Below, piece by piece: positions 44,732 through 53,501 of a stretch of 64,000 nt of DNA. The stretch is from Bacteroidales bacterium (lineage in GTDB: Bacteria; Bacteroidota; Bacteroidia; Bacteroidales; UBA10428), in assembly GCA_016934395.1 (NCBI GenBank), contig JAFGSZ010000067.1:1-64000 (forward strand), in the 5' to 3' direction. The notes under the pieces are model-generated. The model ran no database searches. It saw only the letters and a program-made list of their open reading frames with translations, and was not told the DNA's origin. Each line of letters opens with the position of its first letter. Position 1 is the stretch's first letter. Both the position numbers and the translations under genes were made by a program.

Positions 44732-46718
44732 ACGCTCTGTATTTCGTCCAGAAATAAACCAAAGAATTTACCGGGGCTCCTTCAGGGTCACGGTTTTGAT
44801 TATAAAAATTAAAGGTTGCGGTATTTTTCAGGCGAAATACCTGATCTGAAGCAGTTCCTTCCAGCCGTATACTTTTGTTATTATCAAGAGCAAGGGCAAA
44901 GGGCATGCTAAAGCCCGGTTCCACATCATCCCATCGGTATGTGAAAATAATTTCCGAACCTTCTCTTTTATAATTATAATTTAATACCGGAAGCCCGGTA
45001 TCGTAAATGAATTTATGGAACAATGCGCTATAATCGGTTTGTGTATACTTATTAACATATGCAATAAAGGCTTCAGTAGTCAGGTTCTTATATTTAAAAT
45101 CGAGACTTATATCTTTGATCATTTTAAAGAATAAGGAATCATTATTCATGGTACAACGTAAATTGTGGATCATGCTTGCCCCTTTAACATAAACATCGTT
45201 ACTGGCAAAGGCATTTTCATTTACATCCCGGTTCTCAGACATGGGCCAGAAATTAAACACCGTATTCATAGTCCGTGAAATTTCATACAGGTATTCAGTA
45301 TAGCCGTAAATATGTTCCAGAAAAATATGTTCTGCATAAGTAGCAAAACCTTCATGAATCCAGATATCAGCCATATCGCCGGCCGTAACGGAATTGCCCC
45401 ACCATTCGTGTGCTGCTTCGTGGACAATAATGTCATCGTAGGTTTTTTTCCTGTACTCACTGTTTTTATTGTCAAATCCATTACCGTAAGCTATGGCTGA
45501 CTGATGTTCCATCCCTTCATAAAAAGATTCCACCAGGCCAAAACCATCATTCCAAAACGGAAATTCACCAAAAGTTTCCATGTAAAATTCAAGGATTTCC
45601 CTGCTTTGTTTAAAGTGTTCTTTTGCTTTTTCAGCACTCCATGGAAAAACATAATAATTTAATTGCAAAGGCTTATTATTGAATAGAAGTGTATCGGTAA
45701 TTGTGGTGTAATTTCCCATATAAAATGTAACATTGTAGTTGACTATAGGATAACTGACAAACCACTCATATCTGATAAACTTATCGTTAACAGGTATCTC
45801 ATTTCTCAAACTGCCATTAGCTATTACTTTAAACCGGTCCGGCACTTCAATATTTATGCCCATTGAATCGGGTTTATCACTCAAATGATCTTTATTTGGC
45901 CACCATACGCTGGCGCCAAGATGTTCACAGGCTACTCCGGCCCAATGCTTTAGTGACTTATCACGCTTCCAGATAAATCCTCCCCGCCAGGGCGGATTTT
46001 TAGCCACCAGCGGATGGCCTTCATACTCAACATGTATTATATGATCCTCTCCTTTTATCAATCTCTCAGGGAAGGATACAAATACAGCATCAAATTTACG
46101 CTGAAACTGAAGGGGCTTACCTTTCCAGGTTATCTTCCCGATTTTTAAATTTTCAAATAAATCAATCTGCAGGGTTTCTGTGTCTTCAACCACATGAAAA
46201 TAAATACTGTTGTTCCCTTTAATTTTTCTCAGGGCAGGGAATATTCTGACAGTAAGGTTATAAAAATATACATCAAAACATGTCCGTTCGAATCTCAGGG
46301 CGCCCCGTAAAGTATCTTTAAGGGTATAAGCCGGTCGGTATCCTTCTTCGGGAATAAGATGCTCGCCAGGGTAAAATTGCCGTTGTAATAATCTGAGCTT
46401 AAATTCCGGTGTACATAATAAATTTCTGAATCTTATATGTTTATTAAATTTCAGATCTGAGGCTGCAGAAAAATCCGCACATGCCCCGTCAATATCCCCC
46501 ATCTGATATCTCGACACTGCCCGGTTATAATACGCAGCCCCGCTTTCAGGGTTAAGCCTTATAAAAAGGCTCATTTTTTCTATAGTGCCCAGATAATCCT
46601 GCCGGTTAAAATCGCTAATACCTTCATGCCAAAGGTTTGTAATTTCTTGTGCCGGAGAAGTATATGTAATAACGCTAAACAGGAAAATATTTAAAATATA
46701 GTAGTTTATTCTAACCAC
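44721..46718 (-). CDS. exported M1-family zinc aminopeptidase with N-terminal TPR
   Basis: A 665-residue protein with a signal peptide (1-23, ending TSPAQ), a short TPR-like helical region (about 27-105), a beta-saddle domain and a gluzincin catalytic domain. The zinc site is HEAAHEWWG (His433, His437) with Glu456 18 residues later, and GMEHQSAIAYG stands in place of the canonical G-x-M-E-N exopeptidase motif. The Glu of that motif is kept but Asn is replaced by His. It likely trims peptides in the periplasm or at the surface. It is 3 bp downstream of gldB on the same strand. Confidence 0.92.
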   Translation of the reverse strand: MVRINYYILNIFLFSVITYTSPAQEITNLWHEGISDFNRQDYLGTIEKMSLFIRLNPESGAAYYNRAVSRYQMGDIDGACADFSAASDLKFNKHIRFRNLLCTPEFKLRLLQRQFYPGEHLIPEEGYRPAYTLKDTLRGALRFERTCFDVYFYNLTVRIFPALRKIKGNNSIYFHVVEDTETLQIDLFENLKIGKITWKGKPLQFQRKFDAVFVSFPERLIKGEDHIIHVEYEGHPLVAKNPPWRGGFIWKRDKSLKHWAGVACEHLGASVWWPNKDHLSDKPDSMGINIEVPDRFKVIANGSLRNEIPVNDKFIRYEWFVSYPIVNYNVTFYMGNYTTITDTLLFNNKPLQLNYYVFPWSAEKAKEHFKQSREILEFYMETFGEFPFWNDGFGLVESFYEGMEHQSAIAYGNGFDNKNSEYRKKTYDDIIVHEAAHEWWGNSVTAGDMADIWIHEGFATYAEHIFLEHIYGYTEYLYEISRTMNTVFNFWPMSENRDVNENAFASNDVYVKGASMIHNLRCTMNNDSLFFKMIKDISLDFKYKNLTTEAFIAYVNKYTQTDYSALFHKFIYDTGLPVLNYNYKREGSEIIFTYRWDDVEPGFSMPFALALDNNKSIRLEGTASDQVFRLKNTATFNFYNQNRDPEGAPVNSLVYFWTKYRAFKE

Positions 46719-46721
46719 AGT

Positions 46722-47726
46722 CTATGGATTATATTTTGAAAGATTCAGCATTTTCTGATAATTGGTTTCATGTAAAACTTCCTGAAACTGTAAATTATTA
46801 TATTTTGCATAAGAACTTACAATATGGTACCCCAGCCAAACAGCTGCACGTGCCGGGGAATTTTGTCCGAAATCTTTGGTAAATGGCCCGTCAATTATAT
46901 ATTTAGAAACTGTAAATTTTTCGGCATTAAAAAGTAATTTGTTCTCAACAAGGTAGGTCCACATTTGTTCTTCGTTGGCTTCACAAAATTTAAGCTGTTG
47001 CGATGAAAAACCCCAGAGTAAAGTATCAGGAGCAAATGGCATCATAGCTTTCACAAAATACATAATTTTACCTTCGTAAATCATATTGTTGATCAGATTA
47101 TTCGAAGGATTGCCAAATTCGAATTCTGTGCTTCCCCAGGCCCTCATACAATCGGGCACTATTTTTTCACTGCGCATCTGAGCACGCATATACTGAGGAA
47201 AGGGAGGATTTACCCTGTTATACAATTCTTCATTTTCTCCCAGGTATTTATCCAGGCTAATTCCAACCATGTTTTCAGCCGTTACCACCGACTGGTTAAA
47301 TCCGGAGATATAGGTAACAATTTCAGGAACTGTTTTTTCGGGGAAATAATACAAATAATACCGGAATGCGGTTTCAAGTTCTTTTTGCAGATTGTCGAGC
47401 CTGGGAAATACCTCGGATGTGCGTGTATAAATATTATAAATTGAATAATCGGTAACAAACGATTTTAATAAATCCGCATATCCCGGATTTTCGCTGGACC
47501 CAATATTAATAATCTTATAATTAAATAATGGTAAAAAGTCTTTATATTCATTTCTTAAATAAGGAATTTTTTCGTCAAGGCTGTCTAGGGGTGTTGAAAA
47601 CAATTCATGATCAAAACGTTTAATTTCAAGTTTTAAGTTTATCCCGGAAATATCCACATCAAAGCTGTTTCTGCTGCATGAACCGGTAAATAATATTAAA
47701 CATAAAAAAACTATATTTTTTCCCAT
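46722..47726 (-). CDS. gldB: gliding motility lipoprotein GldB
   Basis: A 334-residue lipoprotein starting at MGKNIVFLCLIL with the lipobox TGSC (Cys17). The frame is open 135 bp further upstream, but that part lacks family features and would bury the signal. LKIKRFD-like start of the mature part (LKLEIKRFDHELF), the conserved acidic helices, and the C-terminal GPFTKDFGQNSPARAAVWLGYHIVSSY are GldB features. GldB was found in Flavobacterium as essential for gliding; homologues occur in non-gliding Bacteroidota, so motility is not implied. It precedes the aminopeptidase by 3 bp and diverges from rpmH. Confidence 0.9.
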   Translation of the reverse strand: MGKNIVFLCLILFTGSCSRNSFDVDISGINLKLEIKRFDHELFSTPLDSLDEKIPYLRNEYKDFLPLFNYKIINIGSSENPGYADLLKSFVTDYSIYNIYTRTSEVFPRLDNLQKELETAFRYYLYYFPEKTVPEIVTYISGFNQSVVTAENMVGISLDKYLGENEELYNRVNPPFPQYMRAQMRSEKIVPDCMRAWGSTEFEFGNPSNNLINNMIYEGKIMYFVKAMMPFAPDTLLWGFSSQQLKFCEANEEQMWTYLVENKLLFNAEKFTVSKYIIDGPFTKDFGQNSPARAAVWLGYHIVSSYAKYNNLQFQEVLHETNYQKMLNLSKYNP

Positions 47727-47823
47727 TTTGATATCAAAATAACAGTTAAATACATTTTTAAAACAGAAAACGAAGATAACAAACCCCTGTGGCATTGTAA
47801 ATATAAATGAATTAATTTTTAAT

Positions 47824-47853
47824 TTGGATGAAATAAAAAAAGCATTAACTTTG
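47824..47853 (+). promoter_or_regulatory. full Bacteroidota-type promoter of rpmH
   Basis: TTG at 47824-47826 and TAACTTTG at 47846-47853 are separated by exactly 19 bp, matching the phylum's TTG-N19-TAnnTTTG consensus at every fixed position. Transcription would begin near 47859, giving a leader of about 30 bases before the rpmH ATG. Confidence 0.8.
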
Positions 47854-47887
47854 CAGCTCATTTTAAAAAAAATAAAATTTTATTCTG

Positions 47888-48043
47888 ATGAAACGGACAT
47901 TTCAACCTTCAAACAGAAAAAGAAGAAATAAACACGGATTTAGAGAAAGAATGTCTTCTGCTAATGGTAGAAAAGTACTTGCTAGAAGAAGAGCTAAAGG
48001 CAGAAAAAGACTAACCGTATCTGACGAAATCAGGCAAAAATAA
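47888..48043 (+). CDS. rpmH: 50S ribosomal protein L34
   Basis: A 51-residue highly basic protein reading [20 protein letters not shown] at its start, then [22 protein letters not shown], the universal L34 sequence. It has a short C-terminal extension (TVSDEIRQK) as in other Bacteroidota. It has its own strong promoter and its own terminator. The usual neighbours dnaA, rnpA or yidC are not present, so it is monocistronic here. Confidence 0.98.
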   Translation: MKRTFQPSNRKRRNKHGFRERMSSANGRKVLARRRAKGRKRLTVSDEIRQK

Positions 48044-48067
48044 TATTGCTCATACAATTTATTATAT

Positions 48068-48104
48068 AAAATGGAAGATACCTGTATCTTCCATTTTTTG
48101 TTTT
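48068..48104 (+). terminator. intrinsic terminator after rpmH
   Basis: A perfect 14-bp inverted repeat (AAAATGGAAGATAC / GTATCTTCCATTTT, 48068-48081 and 48084-48097) runs directly into TTGTTTT. The two-base loop means that the innermost pairs are probably open. It ends the rpmH transcript. Confidence 0.85.
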
Positions 48105-48173
48105 ATCATTTCTTAAGATTATTAAAGAATAGTTACTTTTAAGGGCTGTAAATTTTAAAACCTTATATTACAT

Positions 48174-49619
48174 ATGCGAAAGATCAATACCGAATGTTGT
48201 GTGTTAGGTGCAGGCCCTGCAGGTTTGGCGGCTGCTCTCGAACTTTCGAAAAAAGGAATTAAAGACATTGTTATTGTTGAAAAGAATAGTATTGTCGGAG
48301 GGTTATCCAGAACCGAAATACGCGATAACTACCGCTTTGATGTTGGTCCTCATCGTTTCTTCACAAAAAATAAAGAAATTAATGCCTTATGGCACAACAC
48401 CCTGGGCAAAGATTTTATTCCCGTGGAAAGACTAACCAGGATCTATTATAAAAATAAATTTTTTAATTATCCGATAAAAGCTGGCGATGTAGTAACCAAG
48501 CTCGGGCCTGTGGAATTGTTTCATGCTATGGCTTCTTTTGCTTTGGCAAAATTGAAACCCAAAACAGAAGAAAATACATTTGAAGAATGGATTTCAAACC
48601 GTTTTGGCACTAAACTTTTTAATACCTTTTTTAAAACCTACACGGAAAAGGTTTGGGGAATACCCTGTAACGAAATCGGTGCCGAATGGGCAGCACAGCG
48701 TATCAAAGGACTGGATATTATTGAAGTAATTAAAAATTCTTTTGGTACCCGTTCTCAAAAAAAGATTAAAACCCTGGTTGACCAGTTTGATTATCCTCTT
48801 TTAGGTGCAGGCCAGATGTACGAAGCCTGGGCTGATAAAATACATGCTGCAGGCGCTGAAATTTTACTGTCAACTTCCGTAAAAAAATTCAATCTTAAAG
48901 ATTCTGCCATAGCATCTGTAATATGCGTAACCCCTTCCGGTGAAGAAGTTGAAATTATTGCCAATCAATATTTCAGCAGCATTCCTTTAACACATTTTTT
49001 TAAACTTACCGATGGATTCTCTGATGAGAAAATAAACCGCGCTGTTAATGCACTGTATTATCGCGACCATATTACGGTTGACCTGCTGATTGATGAGATA
49101 AATGTTTTTCCCGACCAATGGATTTACATTCACTCGCCTGAAGTAAAAATGGCCCGTATTGCCAATTATAATAACTTCTCGAAAAAAATGGTCAACCATG
49201 AAAATAAAACTGCCCTGTCTGTTGAATATTTTGCTTTTCAGACTGAAGAACTGTGGAAAACTAGCGATAACGACCTGATTGAACTGGCAAAAGACGAATT
49301 GAAATTTATGGGCCTGGCCGACCGGGAAAAAGTAGTAAAAGCATGGGTAGTGCGTGAGACCGAAAGTTACCCTACCTATTATCTTGGATTTAAAGAGCAT
49401 TACGAAACATTAAAAAATGAAATCGGTAAATTTACAAATCTGTATCCGGTGGGCAGAGGAGGAATGTATAAATATAACAATCAGGACCATTCGATAATGA
49501 GCGGCTTGCTGGCTGCACGAAATTATCTAACTAAAGGAGAAGACCCGTATAACCTTTGGGATATTAATGAGGATGCCGAATATCACGAAAGCGCCGCCAG
49601 AGAAAATAAAACCTCGTGA
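48174..49619 (+). CDS. FAD-dependent oxidoreductase, amine oxidase/protoporphyrinogen oxidase-like
   Basis: A 481-residue flavoprotein. The FAD-binding dinucleotide motif is VLGAGPAGLAAAL at about 10-22, then EKNSIVGGLSRT (second phosphate loop) and FDVGPHRFF, typical of the amine-oxidase/UDP-galactopyranose mutase-like superfamily. The C-terminal motif GRGGMYKYNNQDHSIMSGLLAARN contacts the flavin. There is no membrane segment. Close relatives are often found with polysaccharide genes, and the next gene is a membrane glycosyltransferase, so a role in glycan or lipid modification is more likely than heme synthesis; this is inference. Confidence 0.85.
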   Translation: MRKINTECCVLGAGPAGLAAALELSKKGIKDIVIVEKNSIVGGLSRTEIRDNYRFDVGPHRFFTKNKEINALWHNTLGKDFIPVERLTRIYYKNKFFNYPIKAGDVVTKLGPVELFHAMASFALAKLKPKTEENTFEEWISNRFGTKLFNTFFKTYTEKVWGIPCNEIGAEWAAQRIKGLDIIEVIKNSFGTRSQKKIKTLVDQFDYPLLGAGQMYEAWADKIHAAGAEILLSTSVKKFNLKDSAIASVICVTPSGEEVEIIANQYFSSIPLTHFFKLTDGFSDEKINRAVNALYYRDHITVDLLIDEINVFPDQWIYIHSPEVKMARIANYNNFSKKMVNHENKTALSVEYFAFQTEELWKTSDNDLIELAKDELKFMGLADREKVVKAWVVRETESYPTYYLGFKEHYETLKNEIGKFTNLYPVGRGGMYKYNNQDHSIMSGLLAARNYLTKGEDPYNLWDINEDAEYHESAARENKTS

Positions 49620-49733
49620 ACGATACGCGGAATATGTTTTTAACAGGATAAATTGTAAATCATCAGTGCTTTAACGTTGGAATAAATAATAAATTCTTAT
49701 TTTTAAACTTGTCTATCGAAGCACCGAAATACA

Positions 49734-52553
49734 ATGAAAAAACACGTACCAAAACAAAAAAAAAGAATTCCGGATACCCAGCCGTCTGCTCAAAATAATT
49801 TTGCTTTTTTGGTTCATGGCAATCTGGATAAATTAAAATTACTTAACAATAGTATTTTATCTATTAAAGATACGTACCAGGATTTGCTTGATATATATCT
49901 TTATGTTCCTGAAATTTCAGCCGAAACTATTCCTGCAGAGTTAGAGGCTTTAAAAGAACTTGCCAAAAAAAACAAGTTACACTTTTTAAATACTTCGATA
50001 ACTTTTGGAGAAGCACTGCAGCATATTTCCATGAATATTTCCAGCAATTATATTGCAATCCTTGAAATAAATAGTTGGGAACAATCCTGCAATCTCAACG
50101 AACTGTTTACAATTAAAAATAATCAACTTCATCCTGAAGCTGTTTTTAGTTTGTTTTTTCGTGATCCCGATTATGATATCCCAAAAAAATCGGGGATCTT
50201 TCTTTATCCTGAAAAAATTTTCAAATACCTGACAAACCATTCTTTTTCAATAAAGAATACCCTCCATCAGCACCTTAAATACAAAACCGAAAAATTACAA
50301 ATCCCTCTGGAGGAAATTAACCTGGCAGGAAAATTACCCCTCAATTCAGAATTTAGAAGTAAAAGGCCGAATTTCATTTTCAGGATAAGATTCTTTTTCG
50401 ACTGGTATTTTAGAACGCCGGTTTCGGAATTTAGGAATAAAAATATTGCAGGATTACACTTTATTAAAGAACCTTCTTTTTACCGTATGGGCTATGCGGT
50501 GATTATCCTGGCCCTGCTATTGCTAATGCCCATCTTAAGCCGGGATGCCGGAATTTCGGGAGATGAGGTGCGCCATTACCAGCATGCCGGGTATGTATAT
50601 AATTATTACATGACCCTCGGAAAAGATAAAACTGCCCTGAATACACCAACTACTCTGTTACATCATTACGGACAATCATTTGATAACATTACTTATTTTC
50701 TTGTACAGTGGTTCAAAATAGAAAATGTGTATGAATTCAGGCATTTTCTAAACTCACTGGCAGGCTGGCTGACCATTTTGTTTGCGAGTCTTATTGCAGT
50801 TTTTCTAGGAAATTACCGGGCAGGGATTATCACAGCTGTCCTGCTATTTATATCACCCAGATTTTTGGGACATTCGCTGAATAATCCTCTGGATATTCCC
50901 TATACTATGGCGAATATTTTTACCCTGTATTATATTTTTAAATTTAACAGAGAATTCCCTGCTCCCGCCATTAAAACCAGATTTTTGCTGGCCCTGGGTA
51001 TTGGTATGGCCATAAGTATGCGTATCGGTGGAATATTATTGATTGCCTATGCTTCATTTTTTATAGGGTTGGGATTTCTGGTTTCCACAGGAATAAAAAA
51101 TCTGCTAAAAAAAGAAAACCTTATCCGTCTTAGAAAATTAATCATGTTCCTGATCCCGGTTTTTATTGCCGGATACCTGATAGGATTATTGTTGTGGCCA
51201 TATGCTCTTCAGAACCCCCTTAAAAATCCCTTCGAATCGTTAAAAGCCATGACCAATATTTCAACTGCCCTCCGTCAGCTTTTTGAGGGGAAATTTATAT
51301 GGTCTGATAATGTTCCCTGGTATTATTCTGTTAAGTATATCGGGATCACTGTTCCTATAGTGGTATTCACCGGAATACTTTTGTTGATATTGTTTTTCAG
51401 AGGGGCGCTTAAAAAATACAAATCGCTCAATATATTTATTTTGGCGTTTACCATCATTTTTCCAATCGTTTATATTATATATAAAAAGTCGAATGTATAT
51501 GGCGGCTGGCGGCATTTATTGTTTATTTATCCACCCATGGTCATTTTATCGGGTCTTGGATTCGAACTGTTATTGCAAAAAATAAGAAATACTAAAATTT
51601 TAATTGCCACCGGCATTTTTATCCTGGCATTATCTTTTCATCCCATACGGCATATTATTGTAAATCATCCGCATGAATATGTTTATTTTAATGAAATTAT
51701 AGGGGGAGTAAATACGGCATATGGCAAATATGAGATGGATTATTATTTTCACAGTTTTAAAGCAGCCTCCGACTGGCTTATAGAAAATGAGCTGGAACCC
51801 AGTTTTGATAGTACACATGTAAAAATTGTAAGCGCGAATGCCGGTATCGATTATTATTACAGAAATATCCCCCAATATGCAAAACCATTGTATGTGAGGT
51901 ATTACCAGCGAGGAGAAAAAGACTGGGATTACGGCGTTTTTGCAAACAGCTACCTAAGCTCATTCCAGCAGGAACATGGAATCTATCCGCCAAAAGGTAC
52001 TATTCACACAATTAATGTTGACAAGGTTCCCATTTGTGCCATTGTTAAGCGGGAAGATAAAAATGATTATATAGGTTTTACGCTCACTTCAGAAAATAAA
52101 ATTCCTCAATCTATTGATTATTACATTAAAGCGCTGGAATACGATCCGAATAATGAAACCGCATTATTGCAGCTCACCTCGGCTTACGTAAATACCAACC
52201 AGTTAGATGACGCTATACTTACGGCAAACAAATGTTTAAAAATTTATCCCGATTATGATAAAGCGTTAAACCTGCTTGGAGTGGCATATATGAATAAGCG
52301 CGAATTTAATAATGCCCTGGGTGTATTTAACAGGATTATAAAAGTAAATGCAAAATTTGTTACTGCCTATTATAATGTAGGCCTTACCTATGCCCAGATG
52401 AATGATGCCGACAGGGCTCTGTATTTTTTAAACAAAGCTATTGAAGTTAATGGCAGGTTCAAACCCTCTTATTATTTAGCAGCACAAATACTTGAAAGAC
52501 TGGGAAAATCTGATCAGGCAAAAAGATATATGGATGCAGCCAATTCGATGTAA
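49734..52553 (+). CDS. fusion of degenerate GT-A domain, GT-C membrane transferase and TPR repeats
   Basis: A 939-residue protein with three parts. Residues 1-235 form a soluble alpha/beta domain beginning FAFLVHGNLDKLKLLNNSIL that looks like a GT2 fold, but the D-x-D site is absent (ILEINSW in its place). Residues about 250-680 contain about eleven membrane segments with SGDEVRHYQHAG in the first loop, the acidic pair expected of GT39-type enzymes. Residues about 765-939 hold at least four TPR repeats (YDPNNETALLQLTSAYV, YPDYDKALNLLGVAYM). It lies 114 bp after the FAD oxidoreductase gene. The sugar and acceptor are unknown. Confidence 0.83.
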   Translation: MKKHVPKQKKRIPDTQPSAQNNFAFLVHGNLDKLKLLNNSILSIKDTYQDLLDIYLYVPEISAETIPAELEALKELAKKNKLHFLNTSITFGEALQHISMNISSNYIAILEINSWEQSCNLNELFTIKNNQLHPEAVFSLFFRDPDYDIPKKSGIFLYPEKIFKYLTNHSFSIKNTLHQHLKYKTEKLQIPLEEINLAGKLPLNSEFRSKRPNFIFRIRFFFDWYFRTPVSEFRNKNIAGLHFIKEPSFYRMGYAVIILALLLLMPILSRDAGISGDEVRHYQHAGYVYNYYMTLGKDKTALNTPTTLLHHYGQSFDNITYFLVQWFKIENVYEFRHFLNSLAGWLTILFASLIAVFLGNYRAGIITAVLLFISPRFLGHSLNNPLDIPYTMANIFTLYYIFKFNREFPAPAIKTRFLLALGIGMAISMRIGGILLIAYASFFIGLGFLVSTGIKNLLKKENLIRLRKLIMFLIPVFIAGYLIGLLLWPYALQNPLKNPFESLKAMTNISTALRQLFEGKFIWSDNVPWYYSVKYIGITVPIVVFTGILLLILFFRGALKKYKSLNIFILAFTIIFPIVYIIYKKSNVYGGWRHLLFIYPPMVILSGLGFELLLQKIRNTKILIATGIFILALSFHPIRHIIVNHPHEYVYFNEIIGGVNTAYGKYEMDYYFHSFKAASDWLIENELEPSFDSTHVKIVSANAGIDYYYRNIPQYAKPLYVRYYQRGEKDWDYGVFANSYLSSFQQEHGIYPPKGTIHTINVDKVPICAIVKREDKNDYIGFTLTSENKIPQSIDYYIKALEYDPNNETALLQLTSAYVNTNQLDDAILTANKCLKIYPDYDKALNLLGVAYMNKREFNNALGVFNRIIKVNAKFVTAYYNVGLTYAQMNDADRALYFLNKAIEVNGRFKPSYYLAAQILERLGKSDQAKRYMDAANSM

Positions 52554-52613
52554 TTATATGGTAAGACATTATTGGGAAATAATTCCGTCCTTTCTATACT
52601 CTGAATATAATTT

Positions 52614-52621
52614 TATATTTG
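52614..52621 (+). promoter_or_regulatory. Bacteroidota -7 promoter element of the PASTA gene
   Basis: TATATTTG matches TAnnTTTG and lies 34 bp ahead of the chosen ATG (52656). No TTG -33 element is clear. It would drive the PASTA / T9SS cargo / rluD unit. Confidence 0.4.
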
Positions 52622-52655
52622 CTTAATCGTTTCTAATATATTGTTTCCGCATTTT

Positions 52656-53501
52656 ATGAAGAATTATAAAATTTTAGAATATTTAAAATCCCGGTACTTT
52701 TTAAAAAATCTTGGTTTTGCTGCCCTGATTACCCTCTTGGTACTGGTGCTTATTTTAATCTCCATCAGGATTTATACACATCATGGTGAGGCGTTCTCTG
52801 TCCCCGATTTTACGGGATTAACGGTTCCTGAAGTGGAAGAACTGGTTAAAAAAAGAGATCTTCGGTTTGAAGTTTTCGACTCGGTATATCTTAACAATTT
52901 TGATCGTGGTACGGTGGTGGAGCAATATCCTGTTCCGGGATTTAAGGTTAAAAAAAACAGGACCATTTTTTTAAAGCTTAACGCAATAGCCCCGGAACGA
53001 GTAGTTATGCCCAACCTTGTTGGTCATACTTTCAGACAGGCCAGAACCATTATGGAAGCCTCCGGACTAACTGTAGGCCAACTGGAATATATTTATGATA
53101 TCGGGAAAAATGTAGTGCTGGAACAAAAATATATGGGGGTACCCGTCTCCAAAGGCGACACATTAGTAAAAGGAGCATCCATCAATCTGGTGCTCGGAAA
53201 AGGATTGGGAACAGACAAAACTTCAGTTCCCAAACTCGTTTTGCTTACCCTCGAAGAAGCAAAAATTAAAGCTTCTGATAAATATTTACGGATAGGAGCT
53301 ACACTTTATGACGAAACGGATATGGGGAATTCCGATACTATAGTTGCAAGGATTTGGAAACAGGAACCAGGATTTGAAGATAACATTTTATTGCCCCTGG
53401 GCTCCTCAATAGATATTTGGCTAACCACTGACTCAACAAAATTCGAGATAGCACACGATTCCATTGATGAAGATATAAATGATGTATTCGAAGATATATA
53501 G
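52656..53501 (+). CDS. membrane-anchored protein with three PASTA domains
   Basis: A 281-residue protein starting at MKNYKILEYLKSRYF (ATG 52656; a TTG five codons upstream is possible). One membrane helix at about 20-42 is followed by three PASTA repeats, at about 45-112 (VPDFTGLTVPEVEELVKK), 115-185 (MPNLVGHTFRQARTIMEASG) and 190-262 (VPKLVLLTLEEAKIKASD). PASTA domains bind peptidoglycan fragments, usually on Ser/Thr kinases or PBPs; neither is attached here. An acidic tail follows. It overlaps the T9SS cargo gene by 23 bp, and rluD follows that. Confidence 0.92.
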   Translation: MKNYKILEYLKSRYFLKNLGFAALITLLVLVLILISIRIYTHHGEAFSVPDFTGLTVPEVEELVKKRDLRFEVFDSVYLNNFDRGTVVEQYPVPGFKVKKNRTIFLKLNAIAPERVVMPNLVGHTFRQARTIMEASGLTVGQLEYIYDIGKNVVLEQKYMGVPVSKGDTLVKGASINLVLGKGLGTDKTSVPKLVLLTLEEAKIKASDKYLRIGATLYDETDMGNSDTIVARIWKQEPGFEDNILLPLGSSIDIWLTTDSTKFEIAHDSIDEDINDVFEDI

